Part shown: piece by piece, positions 44,865-52,839 of the stretch
Position numbering within the stretch: position 1 is the first letter of the stretch
How the letters are laid out: the number at the start of each line of letters is the position of its first letter
The notes under the pieces: model-generated
The model's database searches: none
What the model was told of the DNA's origin: nothing
Seen by the model: only the letters and a program-made list of their open reading frames with translations
Translations under genes and position numbers: made by a program
Assembly (NCBI GenBank): GCA_021792255.1
Contig: JAJYUZ010000001.1
Location: 62,001-126,000 of the forward strand
Length of the DNA stretch: 64,000 bases
Direction of reading: 5' to 3'
Source: Thermoplasmata archaeon
GTDB lineage: Archaea > Thermoplasmatota > Thermoplasmata > Thermoplasmatales > GCA-001856825

Positions 44865-45983
44865 ATGAATTTTGAGGGAGAGCCTCTAGCTCTAAAGCAT
44901 GAGAAAATCTCAAAGTCCATCGCGGATCTTGGAATAGAGGGAATTTTTATAACCTCCATTGAAAATGTCTATTATTTCACTGGTGCACCTGTAATGCCAG
45001 GAACCGGGAACCCCATCCTTTTTGCACTCAGAAACAGAATCCCTTTTTTTGCCTATTTGAGCAAGAGCGGAGAAGTGACGCTTTTCGTGTGGTTCGGCGT
45101 GACGATGGGAGTGGAGTACCAAGTGGACGACGTTAGGAGTTACATGGATATGGATGGGGGGATTGCCGAATTGTCCAGTTTTATCGAAGAGAAGGAGATA
45201 GGATTGAGCAAAGTTGGAATTGAATCCAACTGTCCCTATTACGTCACAGACCTTCTACGCAAATCAGGAATCTCGTGGATCGTGATTGATTATCCTATCA
45301 AGAATATGCGCTTGGTGAAGAGGAAGGAAGAGATTCTCTTGATCAGAAAAGCAACCGAAATTGCAGAGTCTACCGTCAAAGATTTGGGTGAGGAAATGAA
45401 GATTGGAATGACAAGGCAGGACCTTGCAAGGAAGGCCAGATTGTTTATGATAGAGCACGGTGCGAACTCGATAGATCACATCACACTCGCATTCGGGCCA
45501 TCAAATCCAGAAGTAATGATTGACGAGTCTCTCAAGGCGGGACAGATAATCACCGTTGATCTCGGAGCAATCTACGAAGGATACGTTTCGGATACAAGGA
45601 GACTGTTTTACTCTGGGAAGATTGTTCCTGAGAGGACAGAGAAGTTGTACAGAACGATGGTCGGCATTGTAGATAAGATCGGAGAAGCTTTGATTCCAGG
45701 AAGGAAATTTGGTGAGATCTACGATTTGGCAGTCAGGTTATACGCCGACAACGCTCTAGAACCAATGTTTGTAAGCGCAGGTCACAGTATTGGTATTGTG
45801 ACTGAGGAAGAAATGATCACTCAAGGATGTGGAACTGAAATAGAAAACAATATGATCCTTAACATAGAGTTGTACGCACCAGATGACAACGGAGTAATGA
45901 TAGGAGATGAGGAAACATATTTGATACAGAACGGAAGCAGCACAAGGATTACGGAGTTACAGAGAAAGATTTTTCAAGTATGA
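44865..45983 (+). CDS. M24 family metallopeptidase (Xaa-Pro dipeptidase/creatinase-like)
   Basis: The protein has 372 residues. The N-terminal creatinase-type domain spans about residues 1-150. The C-terminal pita-bread domain has metal ligands in VDLGAIYEGYVSDTRR (two Asp), AGHSIGI (His), NIELYAP (Glu) and GDEETYLIQ (Glu). All five expected ligands are visible. It could be a prolidase or a C-N hydrolase acting in the surrounding catabolic cluster. It has its own promoter. Confidence 0.87.
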   Translation: MNFEGEPLALKHEKISKSIADLGIEGIFITSIENVYYFTGAPVMPGTGNPILFALRNRIPFFAYLSKSGEVTLFVWFGVTMGVEYQVDDVRSYMDMDGGIAELSSFIEEKEIGLSKVGIESNCPYYVTDLLRKSGISWIVIDYPIKNMRLVKRKEEILLIRKATEIAESTVKDLGEEMKIGMTRQDLARKARLFMIEHGANSIDHITLAFGPSNPEVMIDESLKAGQIITVDLGAIYEGYVSDTRRLFYSGKIVPERTEKLYRTMVGIVDKIGEALIPGRKFGEIYDLAVRLYADNALEPMFVSAGHSIGIVTEEEMITQGCGTEIENNMILNIELYAPDDNGVMIGDEETYLIQNGSSTRITELQRKIFQV

Positions 45984-45987
45984 TAAC

Positions 45988-45996
45988 TATAAATAT
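45988..45996 (+). promoter_or_regulatory. TATA box of the BKACE gene
   Basis: CTATAAATA is centred about 26 bases before the ATG at 46018, so the BKACE-SDR transcript is probably leaderless. Confidence 0.55.
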
Positions 45997-46017
45997 CTGA
46001 TTTTTCATTGAAAAATA

Positions 46018-46806
46018 ATGGAGCCACTCATAATAACTGCCACACCCAACATAAGCTGGCTGAATCCTAAACTGAAGTTCCCCAAAACACCCGAAGAGAT
46101 TGGAGAGGCGGCAGAAAAGTGTGCTAAGGCAGGAGCATCAATAATACACATTCACTCCGATGGGAAATGGAAAGAGAGTACGAGGATGGTAAGAAGGAGG
46201 ACCGATGCAATCATTCAGTGTGGAATGTCAAGTCTTTCAATAAAGAACAGAATGGATGCGATCAACGGCGACTGCGACATGATTTCGATAATTCTTGGAC
46301 ATCACGACGAGGCCTTCGTCAACGTGGAGACTCACAAGCTTCATACGAGAGAGGAATTGAAGGAATATGCGGCACTATTGAGAAAGCACGGACTGAAGCC
46401 TGAATTTGAGGTCTGGCACAGTGGACACATATGGAATTTGAAATATCTCATAGAACGAAACTACTTCCAAAGACCATATTTTTCGACTCTTTTTTTTGGT
46501 TGGCCAGGAGGAAACTGGTCCCCTCCCATACTCGAAGAATACCTTCAGAGAAGAAGGATGATGCCGGATAACAGCATCATAAGTGTGAGTGTGATGGGCC
46601 CTGAGAACATTAAAGTCCTAACGGCCGCCATACTGATGGGAGATCACGTAAGGGTGGGAACCGAAGATCATCCTTTCATCGGTAACAAAAAGGCCAAGAC
46701 AGAAGAACTCGTTTCGTGGATTTCCGATGTTGCCAGATCCTTGGGCAGGAGAGTCGCCTCAACAGATGAGGCAGTAAATTTGATTGGCGTGAGGAGGAGA
46801 GGTTAA
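46018..46806 (+). CDS. Beta-keto acid cleavage enzyme family protein (BKACE, DUF849)
   Basis: The protein has 262 residues. The TIM-barrel zinc site is indicated by ASIIHIHSDGKW (HxH) near residue 46 and VRVGTEDHPF with the conserved Glu near residue 217. LIITATPN and FEVWHSGHIWNL are other family landmarks. BKACE enzymes cleave beta-keto acids with acetyl-CoA to an acetoacetate-type product and a CoA ester, for example in carnitine or lysine breakdown. The gene's last base is the first base of the SDR start codon, so the two are coupled. Confidence 0.85.
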   Translation: MEPLIITATPNISWLNPKLKFPKTPEEIGEAAEKCAKAGASIIHIHSDGKWKESTRMVRRRTDAIIQCGMSSLSIKNRMDAINGDCDMISIILGHHDEAFVNVETHKLHTREELKEYAALLRKHGLKPEFEVWHSGHIWNLKYLIERNYFQRPYFSTLFFGWPGGNWSPPILEEYLQRRRMMPDNSIISVSVMGPENIKVLTAAILMGDHVRVGTEDHPFIGNKKAKTEELVSWISDVARSLGRRVASTDEAVNLIGVRRRG

Positions 46807-47570
46807 TGGAGGGAAAAAAGGTAGCCATAATAACGGGAGGCGCGCGTGGTATAGGCGAGGCAGCAGCGAGAATTTTTTTAGATAACGGATACAAGGTTTC
46901 TATCCTTGACATAATTGAGGGAAGAGAGTTTACCAAACATTCTCACGATGAAAATGACTTCATATTTGTCAAGTGTGACATCTCTAAAGAAGCCCAGGTG
47001 AAGAACGCAGTCTCCAAAACCTTCGAAGAATTTGGTAGGATAGATGTACTGCTCAACATTGCAGGCGTAGTAATAGTGAAACCAATAGAAGAGATTACAG
47101 TCGATGAATTTAGGAGAGTGGTGGATGTAAACATTGGAGGAACTTTTCTGATGATTAAGCACGTAGTCCCAATAATGAAGAAGCAGAGGACCGGTGCCAT
47201 CATTAATATGGCCTCAGTATCAGGGCACGTTGGTCAGGTCAGACACTCCCTGTACGGAGCCACGAAAGGGGGGATAATTGCATTCACCAGAGCACTGGCC
47301 TGGGAGCTATCTCCTTTCGGGATTAGGGTGAACTCCGTGAGTCCAGGTTCCGTAGATACACAAATGCTTAGGGATGATGTTTCAGGTGAGGCAAAGCGTC
47401 TGGGACGGAGCTATGAGCAGGTCAAGAAAGAACGAGAGGCTGAACAGGCATTTGGCAGGTGGGCAGAACCCAAGGAAATCGCCGAGGCAATATTCTTTCT
47501 TGCAGACGAACGCGCCTCTTTTGTCACGGGGACTGACCTACTTGTTGACTGCGGGTGGGTAGCAAAGTAA
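46806..47570 (+). CDS. Short-chain dehydrogenase/reductase (SDR)
   Basis: The protein has 254 residues, a classical SDR. The cofactor motif is ITGGARGIGEAAA, with an Asp at the end of beta-2 (SILDII) favouring NAD. LLNIAGVV, the catalytic Ser in MASVSGH and the YGATK (YxxxK) motif follow. The C-terminal VTGTDLLVDCGW is typical. It likely oxidises a hydroxy acid or sugar to the keto compound cleaved by the coupled BKACE enzyme. That order is inferred from adjacency. Confidence 0.92.
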   Translation: MEGKKVAIITGGARGIGEAAARIFLDNGYKVSILDIIEGREFTKHSHDENDFIFVKCDISKEAQVKNAVSKTFEEFGRIDVLLNIAGVVIVKPIEEITVDEFRRVVDVNIGGTFLMIKHVVPIMKKQRTGAIINMASVSGHVGQVRHSLYGATKGGIIAFTRALAWELSPFGIRVNSVSPGSVDTQMLRDDVSGEAKRLGRSYEQVKKEREAEQAFGRWAEPKEIAEAIFFLADERASFVTGTDLLVDCGWVAK

Positions 47571-47571
47571 T

Positions 47572-47898
47572 TCACAGCATCAGTTTCTGTAATCTGAGGA
47601 GATCCTCCATTGATCCCTTAACTTTTATTTTTCTTGTTGAATAGGCTACCACTGGATTGATTTTTCTGTTTATTATCCCTTCCAGCACATCGCTAGTGGT
47701 ACTCACTACTACGTCTGGATTACCTGTTGATCCTTTGAGTATTCCGGCACTTCCTCTCTCTATAGAAAGGAGATATTGTTCCTTGACATCAGTAAATTCG
47801 AACTGCACCTGCTTGACCACATCCTTGAATTTTTCTTGAACGTCCGGATTAGAAAATTTGTTCCTTATGGATTCGAGGATTGATTCAACGTTCGTCAT
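47572..47898 (-). CDS. SCP2 sterol-carrier domain protein
   Basis: The protein has 108 residues. The SCP2 fold is indicated by VQFEFTDVKEQYLLSIERGSAG, GNPDVVVSTTSDVLEGIINRKINPVVAYS and the end KVKGSMEDLLRL. Such stand-alone SCP2 proteins bind acyl-CoA or lipid. It is convergent with the SDR gene, with one base between the stops. A TATA-like CTATAAATACG on its strand (47922-47932) sits about 27 bases before the ATG. Confidence 0.88.
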   Translation of the reverse strand: MTNVESILESIRNKFSNPDVQEKFKDVVKQVQFEFTDVKEQYLLSIERGSAGILKGSTGNPDVVVSTTSDVLEGIINRKINPVVAYSTRKIKVKGSMEDLLRLQKLML

Positions 47899-48223
47899 CT
47901 TTGAATTGATTAGAAAGGTCGTATTTATAGTTTGGACATTGATTATGGAAGGAAACTACATTAAGATCCGATGGAGCGATACTTACCGTTTTCAACTAAT
48001 TTCCCTGCCGAACTCTTCACGAAGGGGCCGGGGAGTCAGCAATAGGGACATTCAAATTGACGACAAACAATACCAGCCCTGACACCAAAAAGAAAGAGGG
48101 AATTGATGTCTCATCAAAGCCAAAAACCCAATAGATTCTGCCCATCCTTGTAATACAAGAGCTCTTCGAGTTCCATTCTGTTACGTTACTGGTAATCAGA
48201 ACGAGAGCGGCCTTTTTCCTTTC
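47899..48223. other. Intergenic region with no recognised gene
   Basis: The right-hand part of this 325-base stretch shows no convincing ORF. The track ORF at 47858-48082 overlaps the SCP2 gene and has no recognisable sequence. The SCP2 promoter occupies the left end. A G/C-rich stretch near 48020-48045 (GGGGCCGGGGAGTCAGC) stands out, but I could not fold it into a known RNA. Confidence 0.5.
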
Positions 48224-48460
48224 CTATTTCTTCTCCGGTTTCTTCTTCTTGCTCTGTCTGACCACAACATCTTCCAAGGTTTCTTCAGCACGCTTCAGAT
48301 CGGATTCTACAGACTTCAACACACCCCGTTCCACCGGCTCTTCCCTCTTTTTCATCTCTTTCTGCAGTGATTTCTCGATTGCTTCTTTCCTCTTTCTCTT
48401 GGCATACTTGATCTCGTCTCTCTTCTCCTCCTTCTTCAACTCTCTCTTCCAGTCACTCAA
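48224..48460 (-). CDS. Small, highly charged coiled-coil protein (78 aa)
   Basis: The ORF starts with TTG, with TAGGGGGAAG about eight bases before it as a ribosome-binding site. More than half of the residues are Lys, Arg or Glu (KRELKKEEKRDEIKYAKRKR...), ending QSKKKKPEKK. This is a likely single helix or coiled coil. It may be a nucleic-acid- or ribosome-associated protein or a nonfunctional ORF. The low coding density around it makes expression uncertain. Confidence 0.45.
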   Translation of the reverse strand: MSDWKRELKKEEKRDEIKYAKRKRKEAIEKSLQKEMKKREEPVERGVLKSVESDLKRAEETLEDVVVRQSKKKKPEKK

Positions 48461-49193
48461 AGTGCTTCCCCCTACACGAAATGGAATTCACCAGGTCAAA
48501 TAATCCATTGCCCTTGTAAAAGTCTTTCAAATGTTCACGAACTGAAGGATCAGATAACATCCTTCTTCAAACCAGAGTTGTCTAATAAACGTTTCTGGCG
48601 TTAGCTATGTGCTTGATCTATCGACCATTTGCTTTATACAACAAAGCTACAAACGGCCACCCATTAGCTCAATTATTCTTAACAACCCGATTTGAGTCAC
48701 TATGATAGAAGAGCGCGTTTCCGGTCATACTATCTGACGGAAAAATACAAACTCCCGTGAGGAACCAGCATGATGATTAGTCCTATTACCCAACAGACTA
48801 GACTTGGAGGAGGAACATAAAGACTGTACAACAAAAAGGCAATAGGGGCCATGGTCATCTTTATTGCCGTCGCCTATTTCGTCGGTATCTCTGAAATTCT
48901 CTCGTCCAATAACTACCTAATTCGACTCTCTGCTAGTCCAGACCCGCACTCTGTTGGATCCAGGTCAAGTATCTTACTCACCGCGACTACGCGGCCAGAC
49001 TGCATATTCTAACTAGCCTTCAGAGGCTGGAACTTAGCCCAAATGAAGATAAGTAGCATCCTTGAAAGTCGTACATAGGCATACATTCTTCTGCCATATC
49101 CAGGAGGATCACAAGTAACTGAACTTCTTGGATAGAACCTCCGGGACCCATTCAGTCTCTTAGTACGTGCTATCTTGAGCTCGAGAACCGTTC
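48461..49193. other. Long low-coding region with gene debris
   Basis: This stretch of 733 bases has no intact gene in any frame, which is exceptional in this densely packed window. It contains the decayed fragment described at 48818-49012. I found no tRNA, CRISPR repeat, transposase relic or clear RNA gene by eye. It follows directly on the catabolic-looking cluster and may mark the scar of an insertion or deletion. Confidence 0.55.
48818..49012 (+). pseudogene. Decayed 5' end of a membrane-anchored or secreted surface protein
   Basis: A strong GGAGGAGGA is followed by a disrupted start region (ACATAAAGACTG). The frame then reads RLYNKKAIGAMVIFIAVAYFVG, a basic patch plus membrane helix or signal anchor. 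It continues with LIRLSASPDPHSVGSRSSIL and LTATT, which resembles the start of the Ig-like repeats found in archaeal surface proteins. It stops after 53 codons from the internal ATG at 48851. The ribosome-binding site with no usable start codon behind it, together with the sudden stop, suggest a degraded gene. Confidence 0.4.
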
Positions 49194-49379
49194 TTAGAAG
49201 AAGCTCTTTTTAATGACTGAATTGACTTTCTCCATTACTTCTGGCGAAATCTCTGTCATGTTGTGGGCGGTTTTTGCGTGATTTGCGATCAACGGCATAA
49301 GTTCTTCCTTAGTAGAGGCTTTTGTCTCGAAGGCACAATTTTGGCCAGTGTCGGCGCATTTGAAGCTATATTTAGCCAT
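49194..49379 (-). CDS. DUF1059 small protein
   Basis: The protein has 61 residues: MAKYSFKCADTGQNCAFETK, then LIANHAKTAHNMTEISPEV. The two Cys and the HAKTAHNM His pair are the family's putative metal ligands. The function is unknown. On its strand a TTTTTATTG TATA-like box lies about 26 bases before the ATG, so it is probably leaderless and divergent from the dCMP deaminase gene. Confidence 0.85.
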   Translation of the reverse strand: MAKYSFKCADTGQNCAFETKASTKEELMPLIANHAKTAHNMTEISPEVMEKVNSVIKKSFF

Positions 49380-49485
49380 GTTTATACAAATTAAGGTACA
49401 ATAAAAATTTTACGCACAGTCTGAAAAATTGAAATTTCTGAAGTCTGTTCTAAATCCTTTTTTACGAGGTGAACATACGATTTCA

Positions 49486-49995
49486 ATGGAGAGACCATCT
49501 TGGGATGAATATTTCATGAGAATGGCCTTTATGGCAGCCACCAGATCAAACTGTGTCAGAAGAAAGGTGGGGGCCGTAATAGTTAAAGAAAAGAGAATCA
49601 TGTCGACTGGTTATAACGGACCACCCAAAGGTGCGCTCCACTGTGACGAGGCTGGCTGTCTGAGAGACCAGTTAAAGGTTCCTCCCGGCGAAAGGAGAGA
49701 ACTATGTAGAGGACTGCATGCGGAACAAAATGCAATAATTCAAGCAGCTTACAACGGAACCGCGATAAATGGAAGTATCATTTATGTCACTACACATCCT
49801 TGTTCCGACTGCTCCAAGATGATAATAAATGCTGGAATAAAAGAAATTATTTTCTCGGAAGGTTATCCGGACGAACTTTCAGAATTGATGCTTATAGAGA
49901 GTGAGATAGAAACTAGACAGTACGATGTTTCTCAAGACTTCAAGGATTTACTGTTCGGATCAAACGTTGCGCTGATACATAGAGACAAGGACTGA
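49486..49995 (+). CDS. dCMP deaminase-type cytidine deaminase family protein
   Basis: The track starts at 49429, but family sequence begins [18 protein letters not shown] at the ATG at 49486 (169 residues). The zinc site is [11 protein letters not shown] (HAE) with [10 protein letters not shown] (PCxxC). An additional Cys/His insertion ([11 protein letters not shown]) matches the dCMP deaminase/ComEB zinc motif. It should convert dCMP to dUMP for thymidylate synthesis. RibD-type deaminase is less likely because of the insertion. Confidence 0.9.
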   Translation: MERPSWDEYFMRMAFMAATRSNCVRRKVGAVIVKEKRIMSTGYNGPPKGALHCDEAGCLRDQLKVPPGERRELCRGLHAEQNAIIQAAYNGTAINGSIIYVTTHPCSDCSKMIINAGIKEIIFSEGYPDELSELMLIESEIETRQYDVSQDFKDLLFGSNVALIHRDKD

Positions 49996-50053
49996 ATGCG
50001 GTCTCCTGAATGTGACATGCTTCGCGGGATAATTTTAGAAGAGCGGAGCCGAC

Positions 50054-50986
50054 TCAGAATGTATCCAGTTTATCTTTGATTTGGATATACTCGTCCTCTA
50101 TTCTCTTGTTCTGCTCCGGGTTCAGTCTCCATCCGTTAGATTGCAGGTTGATCGTGGCCTGATCCCTGTTCTTAGCTCCAGGAATCGGAATGACGTTTCC
50201 TCTTGAAATGAGCCAGTTCAGTGCTAGCTGAACGACCGAATGGCCCGTTTCCAGAGAAATTTCCCTGAGCACTGTGAGGAAAGAGGAAATACTCCTGATA
50301 TTGGATTCAGAAAACAACTTGTTGCTCTTCCGCACATCGCTGGGTTCAAGATTTGCGTGATCATACTTGAAAGTAAGGAGACCCTGAGCGAGTGGCGAAT
50401 ATGCTATCACGCTGATATTTTCTTTGCTGAGGTAAGGAAGCATTTCTTCTTCAATTTCCCTCTGCAGAATGTTGTATCTGACTTGATTCGATACGATGTC
50501 CATGTTTGACAGATACGATCTCGCCTCTTCTATCTGGCAGATGCTAAAATTGGAAAGTCCTATATATCTAATCTTTCCGTCGTTCGCCATCTTTTCAAGC
50601 GTCTTCATGCTTTCCTTCAAAGAGGTGTATATGTCTGGCCAATGTATTTGGTACAGATCTATGTAGTTGGTATTCAGTCTTTTGAGACTTCCCTCCAACG
50701 CTCGCTCAAGGTACTCTGGTTTCAGATGACTTCCAGACGCCTTTGTAGCGATTATAATCTCGTCACGAATGTCCTTTATTACTTCTCCTATGACCGCTTC
50801 CGAGTGTCCGTCTCCATAGACCTCAGCTGTATCTATGAAGTTGAGTCCCATTTCTATAGATGTTAAAATGGCGTTTTTTACGTCAGAATCGACAATTTTT
50901 CCCCATCCTTTCGCCCCCGCTTGCCAGGCGCCAAGGCCAATAACAGAAACTTTTAAATCGGATTTTCCTAGGTTCCTATATTCCAT
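50054..50986 (-). CDS. Aldo/keto reductase
   Basis: The protein has 310 residues. The family TIM barrel shows GLGAWQAGAKGWG, the catalytic Asp-Tyr pair in FIDTAEVYGDGHSE, the catalytic Lys in IIATKAS, YQIHWPD, and the NADPH-binding end IPIPGAKNRDQ. The Shaker-type/AKR11-like subgroup is plausible. It is divergent from the diverged cdc6 gene across a 54-base AT-rich region that contains TATA-like sequences. Confidence 0.93.
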   Translation of the reverse strand: MEYRNLGKSDLKVSVIGLGAWQAGAKGWGKIVDSDVKNAILTSIEMGLNFIDTAEVYGDGHSEAVIGEVIKDIRDEIIIATKASGSHLKPEYLERALEGSLKRLNTNYIDLYQIHWPDIYTSLKESMKTLEKMANDGKIRYIGLSNFSICQIEEARSYLSNMDIVSNQVRYNILQREIEEEMLPYLSKENISVIAYSPLAQGLLTFKYDHANLEPSDVRKSNKLFSESNIRSISSFLTVLREISLETGHSVVQLALNWLISRGNVIPIPGAKNRDQATINLQSNGWRLNPEQNKRIEDEYIQIKDKLDTF

Positions 50987-51040
50987 TAACCGATATAATA
51001 GGATTTATAATTAATTTTCGTCTGTGGTTTTACATTCCGC

Positions 51041-52132
51041 ATGAAAATCATAAAAAACTCCGCCGCCCTCTCACAAGATTACGTTCCAGAGATAGTTTTA
51101 GGAAGAGAGGAACAGATAAATCAGCTAAAGGAATTAATCAGAGTCAGTGACGTCTCTTCTACATTTGTGATCAGGGGAAACCCAGGAACTGGAAAGACTC
51201 TAACCGGCAAGTATCTTTTGAAAGACCTGAAGGAATTCAATGGTGTGTACGTCAACTGTTATGTCAACCAAACGGACAGGTCAATAGTATCTAGCATTCT
51301 TGATAATCCAAACATCAGGCTTCCAGAGATAGGAAACACAAGATCAGAATCTTTGTCCAATCTTTTATTCAAAGAATTGCCTTCCAAGAAAAACTTAATT
51401 GTGCTCGACGAGAGTCAATCACTAAAGCGGAGTCACGGTCAGATTGTTTACTTGCTATCTAGGAGCAAGGAACTGGGCGGACCGGATATAAAATTGGTAC
51501 TCTTGTCGATGGAAGAACCAGAAATGTATCTTGACAGAAGCACATTATCGGGTTTGGGCAGATACAACAGGATCACTTTGAAAGAATACAGTATCAGCGA
51601 GCTCTTTAATATCCTCAAATCTCGAGCAAGTATCAGCCTATATGAAGGAGCATACACGGATTCCGCAATAGGTAAGATATCTGAACTTACTGAAGAGAAC
51701 GGAAGCGCCAGGATCGCAATAGAATTGTTAAGAAATTCCGCCCTATTTGCAGAATCGAGGGGCACATTTCTAGACGATGAGACAGTCCTCAATGCTTACA
51801 GGGAATTTTCTCCACCTCTTGACGAAAGCTCGCTGATCAATCTCGAAGAGGACGAAATTCATCTGTTGAGGTCTTTATTAGAATTAACAGACATTGAGAA
51901 CGGATTCAAAGCATCAGACCTAAAGAATCTACGGCCCGACTTGAGCGACTCAAGAATGTACAAATTTTTAAAAACAATTGAACTGTCTGGACTAGTCAAA
52001 AAAAGCAGGGTGGGAAAGGGGTATTCGGGAGGAGTCGAAAATGAGTACCTGCTAAGAGTCTCGCCACGCGTACTAATCAGTAAATTGAGCCTAATTGAGA
52101 AATCAATTGGAATGTCCCAAAAGGAAGACTAG
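51041..52132 (+). CDS. Diverged Orc1/Cdc6 paralogue
   Basis: The protein has 363 residues. The AAA+ Walker A is VIRGNPGTGKTLTG near residue 45, the Walker B is LIVLDESQSL, and sensor 2 is GSARIAIELLRN. The C-terminal third is a winged-helix domain (FKASDLKNLRPDLSDSRMYKFLKTIELSGL). Compared with the protein at 56000 it is shorter, has DES instead of DEID at Walker B, and lacks much of the conserved N-terminal region. Archaea often carry a secondary Orc1/Cdc6 that binds other origins or regulates initiation. It is followed 67 bases later by the FtsZ-like gene. Confidence 0.85.
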   Translation: MKIIKNSAALSQDYVPEIVLGREEQINQLKELIRVSDVSSTFVIRGNPGTGKTLTGKYLLKDLKEFNGVYVNCYVNQTDRSIVSSILDNPNIRLPEIGNTRSESLSNLLFKELPSKKNLIVLDESQSLKRSHGQIVYLLSRSKELGGPDIKLVLLSMEEPEMYLDRSTLSGLGRYNRITLKEYSISELFNILKSRASISLYEGAYTDSAIGKISELTEENGSARIAIELLRNSALFAESRGTFLDDETVLNAYREFSPPLDESSLINLEEDEIHLLRSLLELTDIENGFKASDLKNLRPDLSDSRMYKFLKTIELSGLVKKSRVGKGYSGGVENEYLLRVSPRVLISKLSLIEKSIGMSQKED

Positions 52133-52167
52133 AAATTCGTCCGAGTTATACGTTCAAATACCGAAAG

Positions 52168-52176
52168 ATATATATA
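52168..52176 (+). promoter_or_regulatory. TATA box of the FtsZ-like gene
   Basis: A perfect ATATATATA, preceded by a purine-rich CCGAAAG that could act as BRE, is centred 27 bases before the ATG at 52199. It predicts a strong promoter and a leaderless mRNA independent of the upstream cdc6 paralogue. Confidence 0.65.
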
Positions 52177-52198
52177 GTGTCATATTAATGTCATTATT

Positions 52199-52750
52199 AT
52201 GTCAGACAATTTTAGAGTACTCGGTGTTGGAGGTGCTGGGATTAATGCGGTAAAGGCTCTTGGTTATAGCAATTCAATCTATTTAGATTCTCAAAGTTAT
52301 GATTCTCTAGAGGGTATAAAGGAATTTCTCAAAAGGATCAGCAGAAATGAGAAGGTAGTCGTAATCTCATCGCCAGCTGGAGAATTTTCATCCGCGGTAC
52401 TAGAAACTGTCTGTAACGCTCTCAACTCAAATGGAGATAGCGTTTTCTTGATAGGAATAATGCCATTTCATAGCGAATCCCCTGAAAGGAAGAGGAGAGG
52501 GGACGCCGTCCTTAGAAATTTAAAAAAAGCCGTAGACTCCACCGCAATCATTGAAAACGAGAACTTTGCTTCTTCCATGAGAGAATATTCTTGGACTCAG
52601 GTACTGGCTAGGATCAACGATCACGTCGCTGACCTTGTCAAAGAATTTATCACTCTTGGAGAAAATCAATTTTCCCCTACGGTACATGAAGTTGTGGTAT
52701 CCAAAAGACAATTGGAATACTCTCCAACCGTGCCTACTGTTTCTAACTGA
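52199..52750 (+). CDS. Single-domain FtsZ/tubulin-superfamily-like protein
   Basis: The protein has 183 residues. The N-terminus FRVLGVGGAGINAVKAL matches the FtsZ T1 loop (VIGVGGGGGNAV). Downstream the order of FtsZ elements is kept. VVVISSPAGEFSSAVLETV occupies the position of the GGGTGTG T4 loop and its helix. GDSVFLIGIMPFHSESPERKRRGDAVLRNLKKAVDS corresponds to the LTVAVVTKPFNFEGKKR segment and helix. IIENENF matches the N-x-x-L region, and ARINDHVADLVKEFITL the central helix. The glycine T4 loop is replaced, and the C-terminal domain with the T7 catalytic loop is missing. It may be a regulatory or GTP-sensing relative rather than a filament-forming GTPase. Confidence 0.65.
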   Translation: MSDNFRVLGVGGAGINAVKALGYSNSIYLDSQSYDSLEGIKEFLKRISRNEKVVVISSPAGEFSSAVLETVCNALNSNGDSVFLIGIMPFHSESPERKRRGDAVLRNLKKAVDSTAIIENENFASSMREYSWTQVLARINDHVADLVKEFITLGENQFSPTVHEVVVSKRQLEYSPTVPTVSN

Positions 52751-52839
52751 GATCAGTATACCTTCTTTGCAATAGCTAAAAGTATTGAGCTTAATGAGAA
52801 AAAAAGATTTAAGCGAAGGGAACATTCGACTTCCCGTAC

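Noticed and set aside
48715-48830. Possible C/D box RNA around ATGATGA near 48770
   Set aside because: A C-box-like ATGATGA is present, but no D box at a suitable distance and no C'/D' pair was found.
42278-49193. Attachment-site repeat flanking the tRNA-Glu-linked cluster
   Set aside because: I looked for a second copy of the tRNA-Glu 3' end (CCCGGCCGGAGCA) and saw none, and there is no integrase gene in the window.
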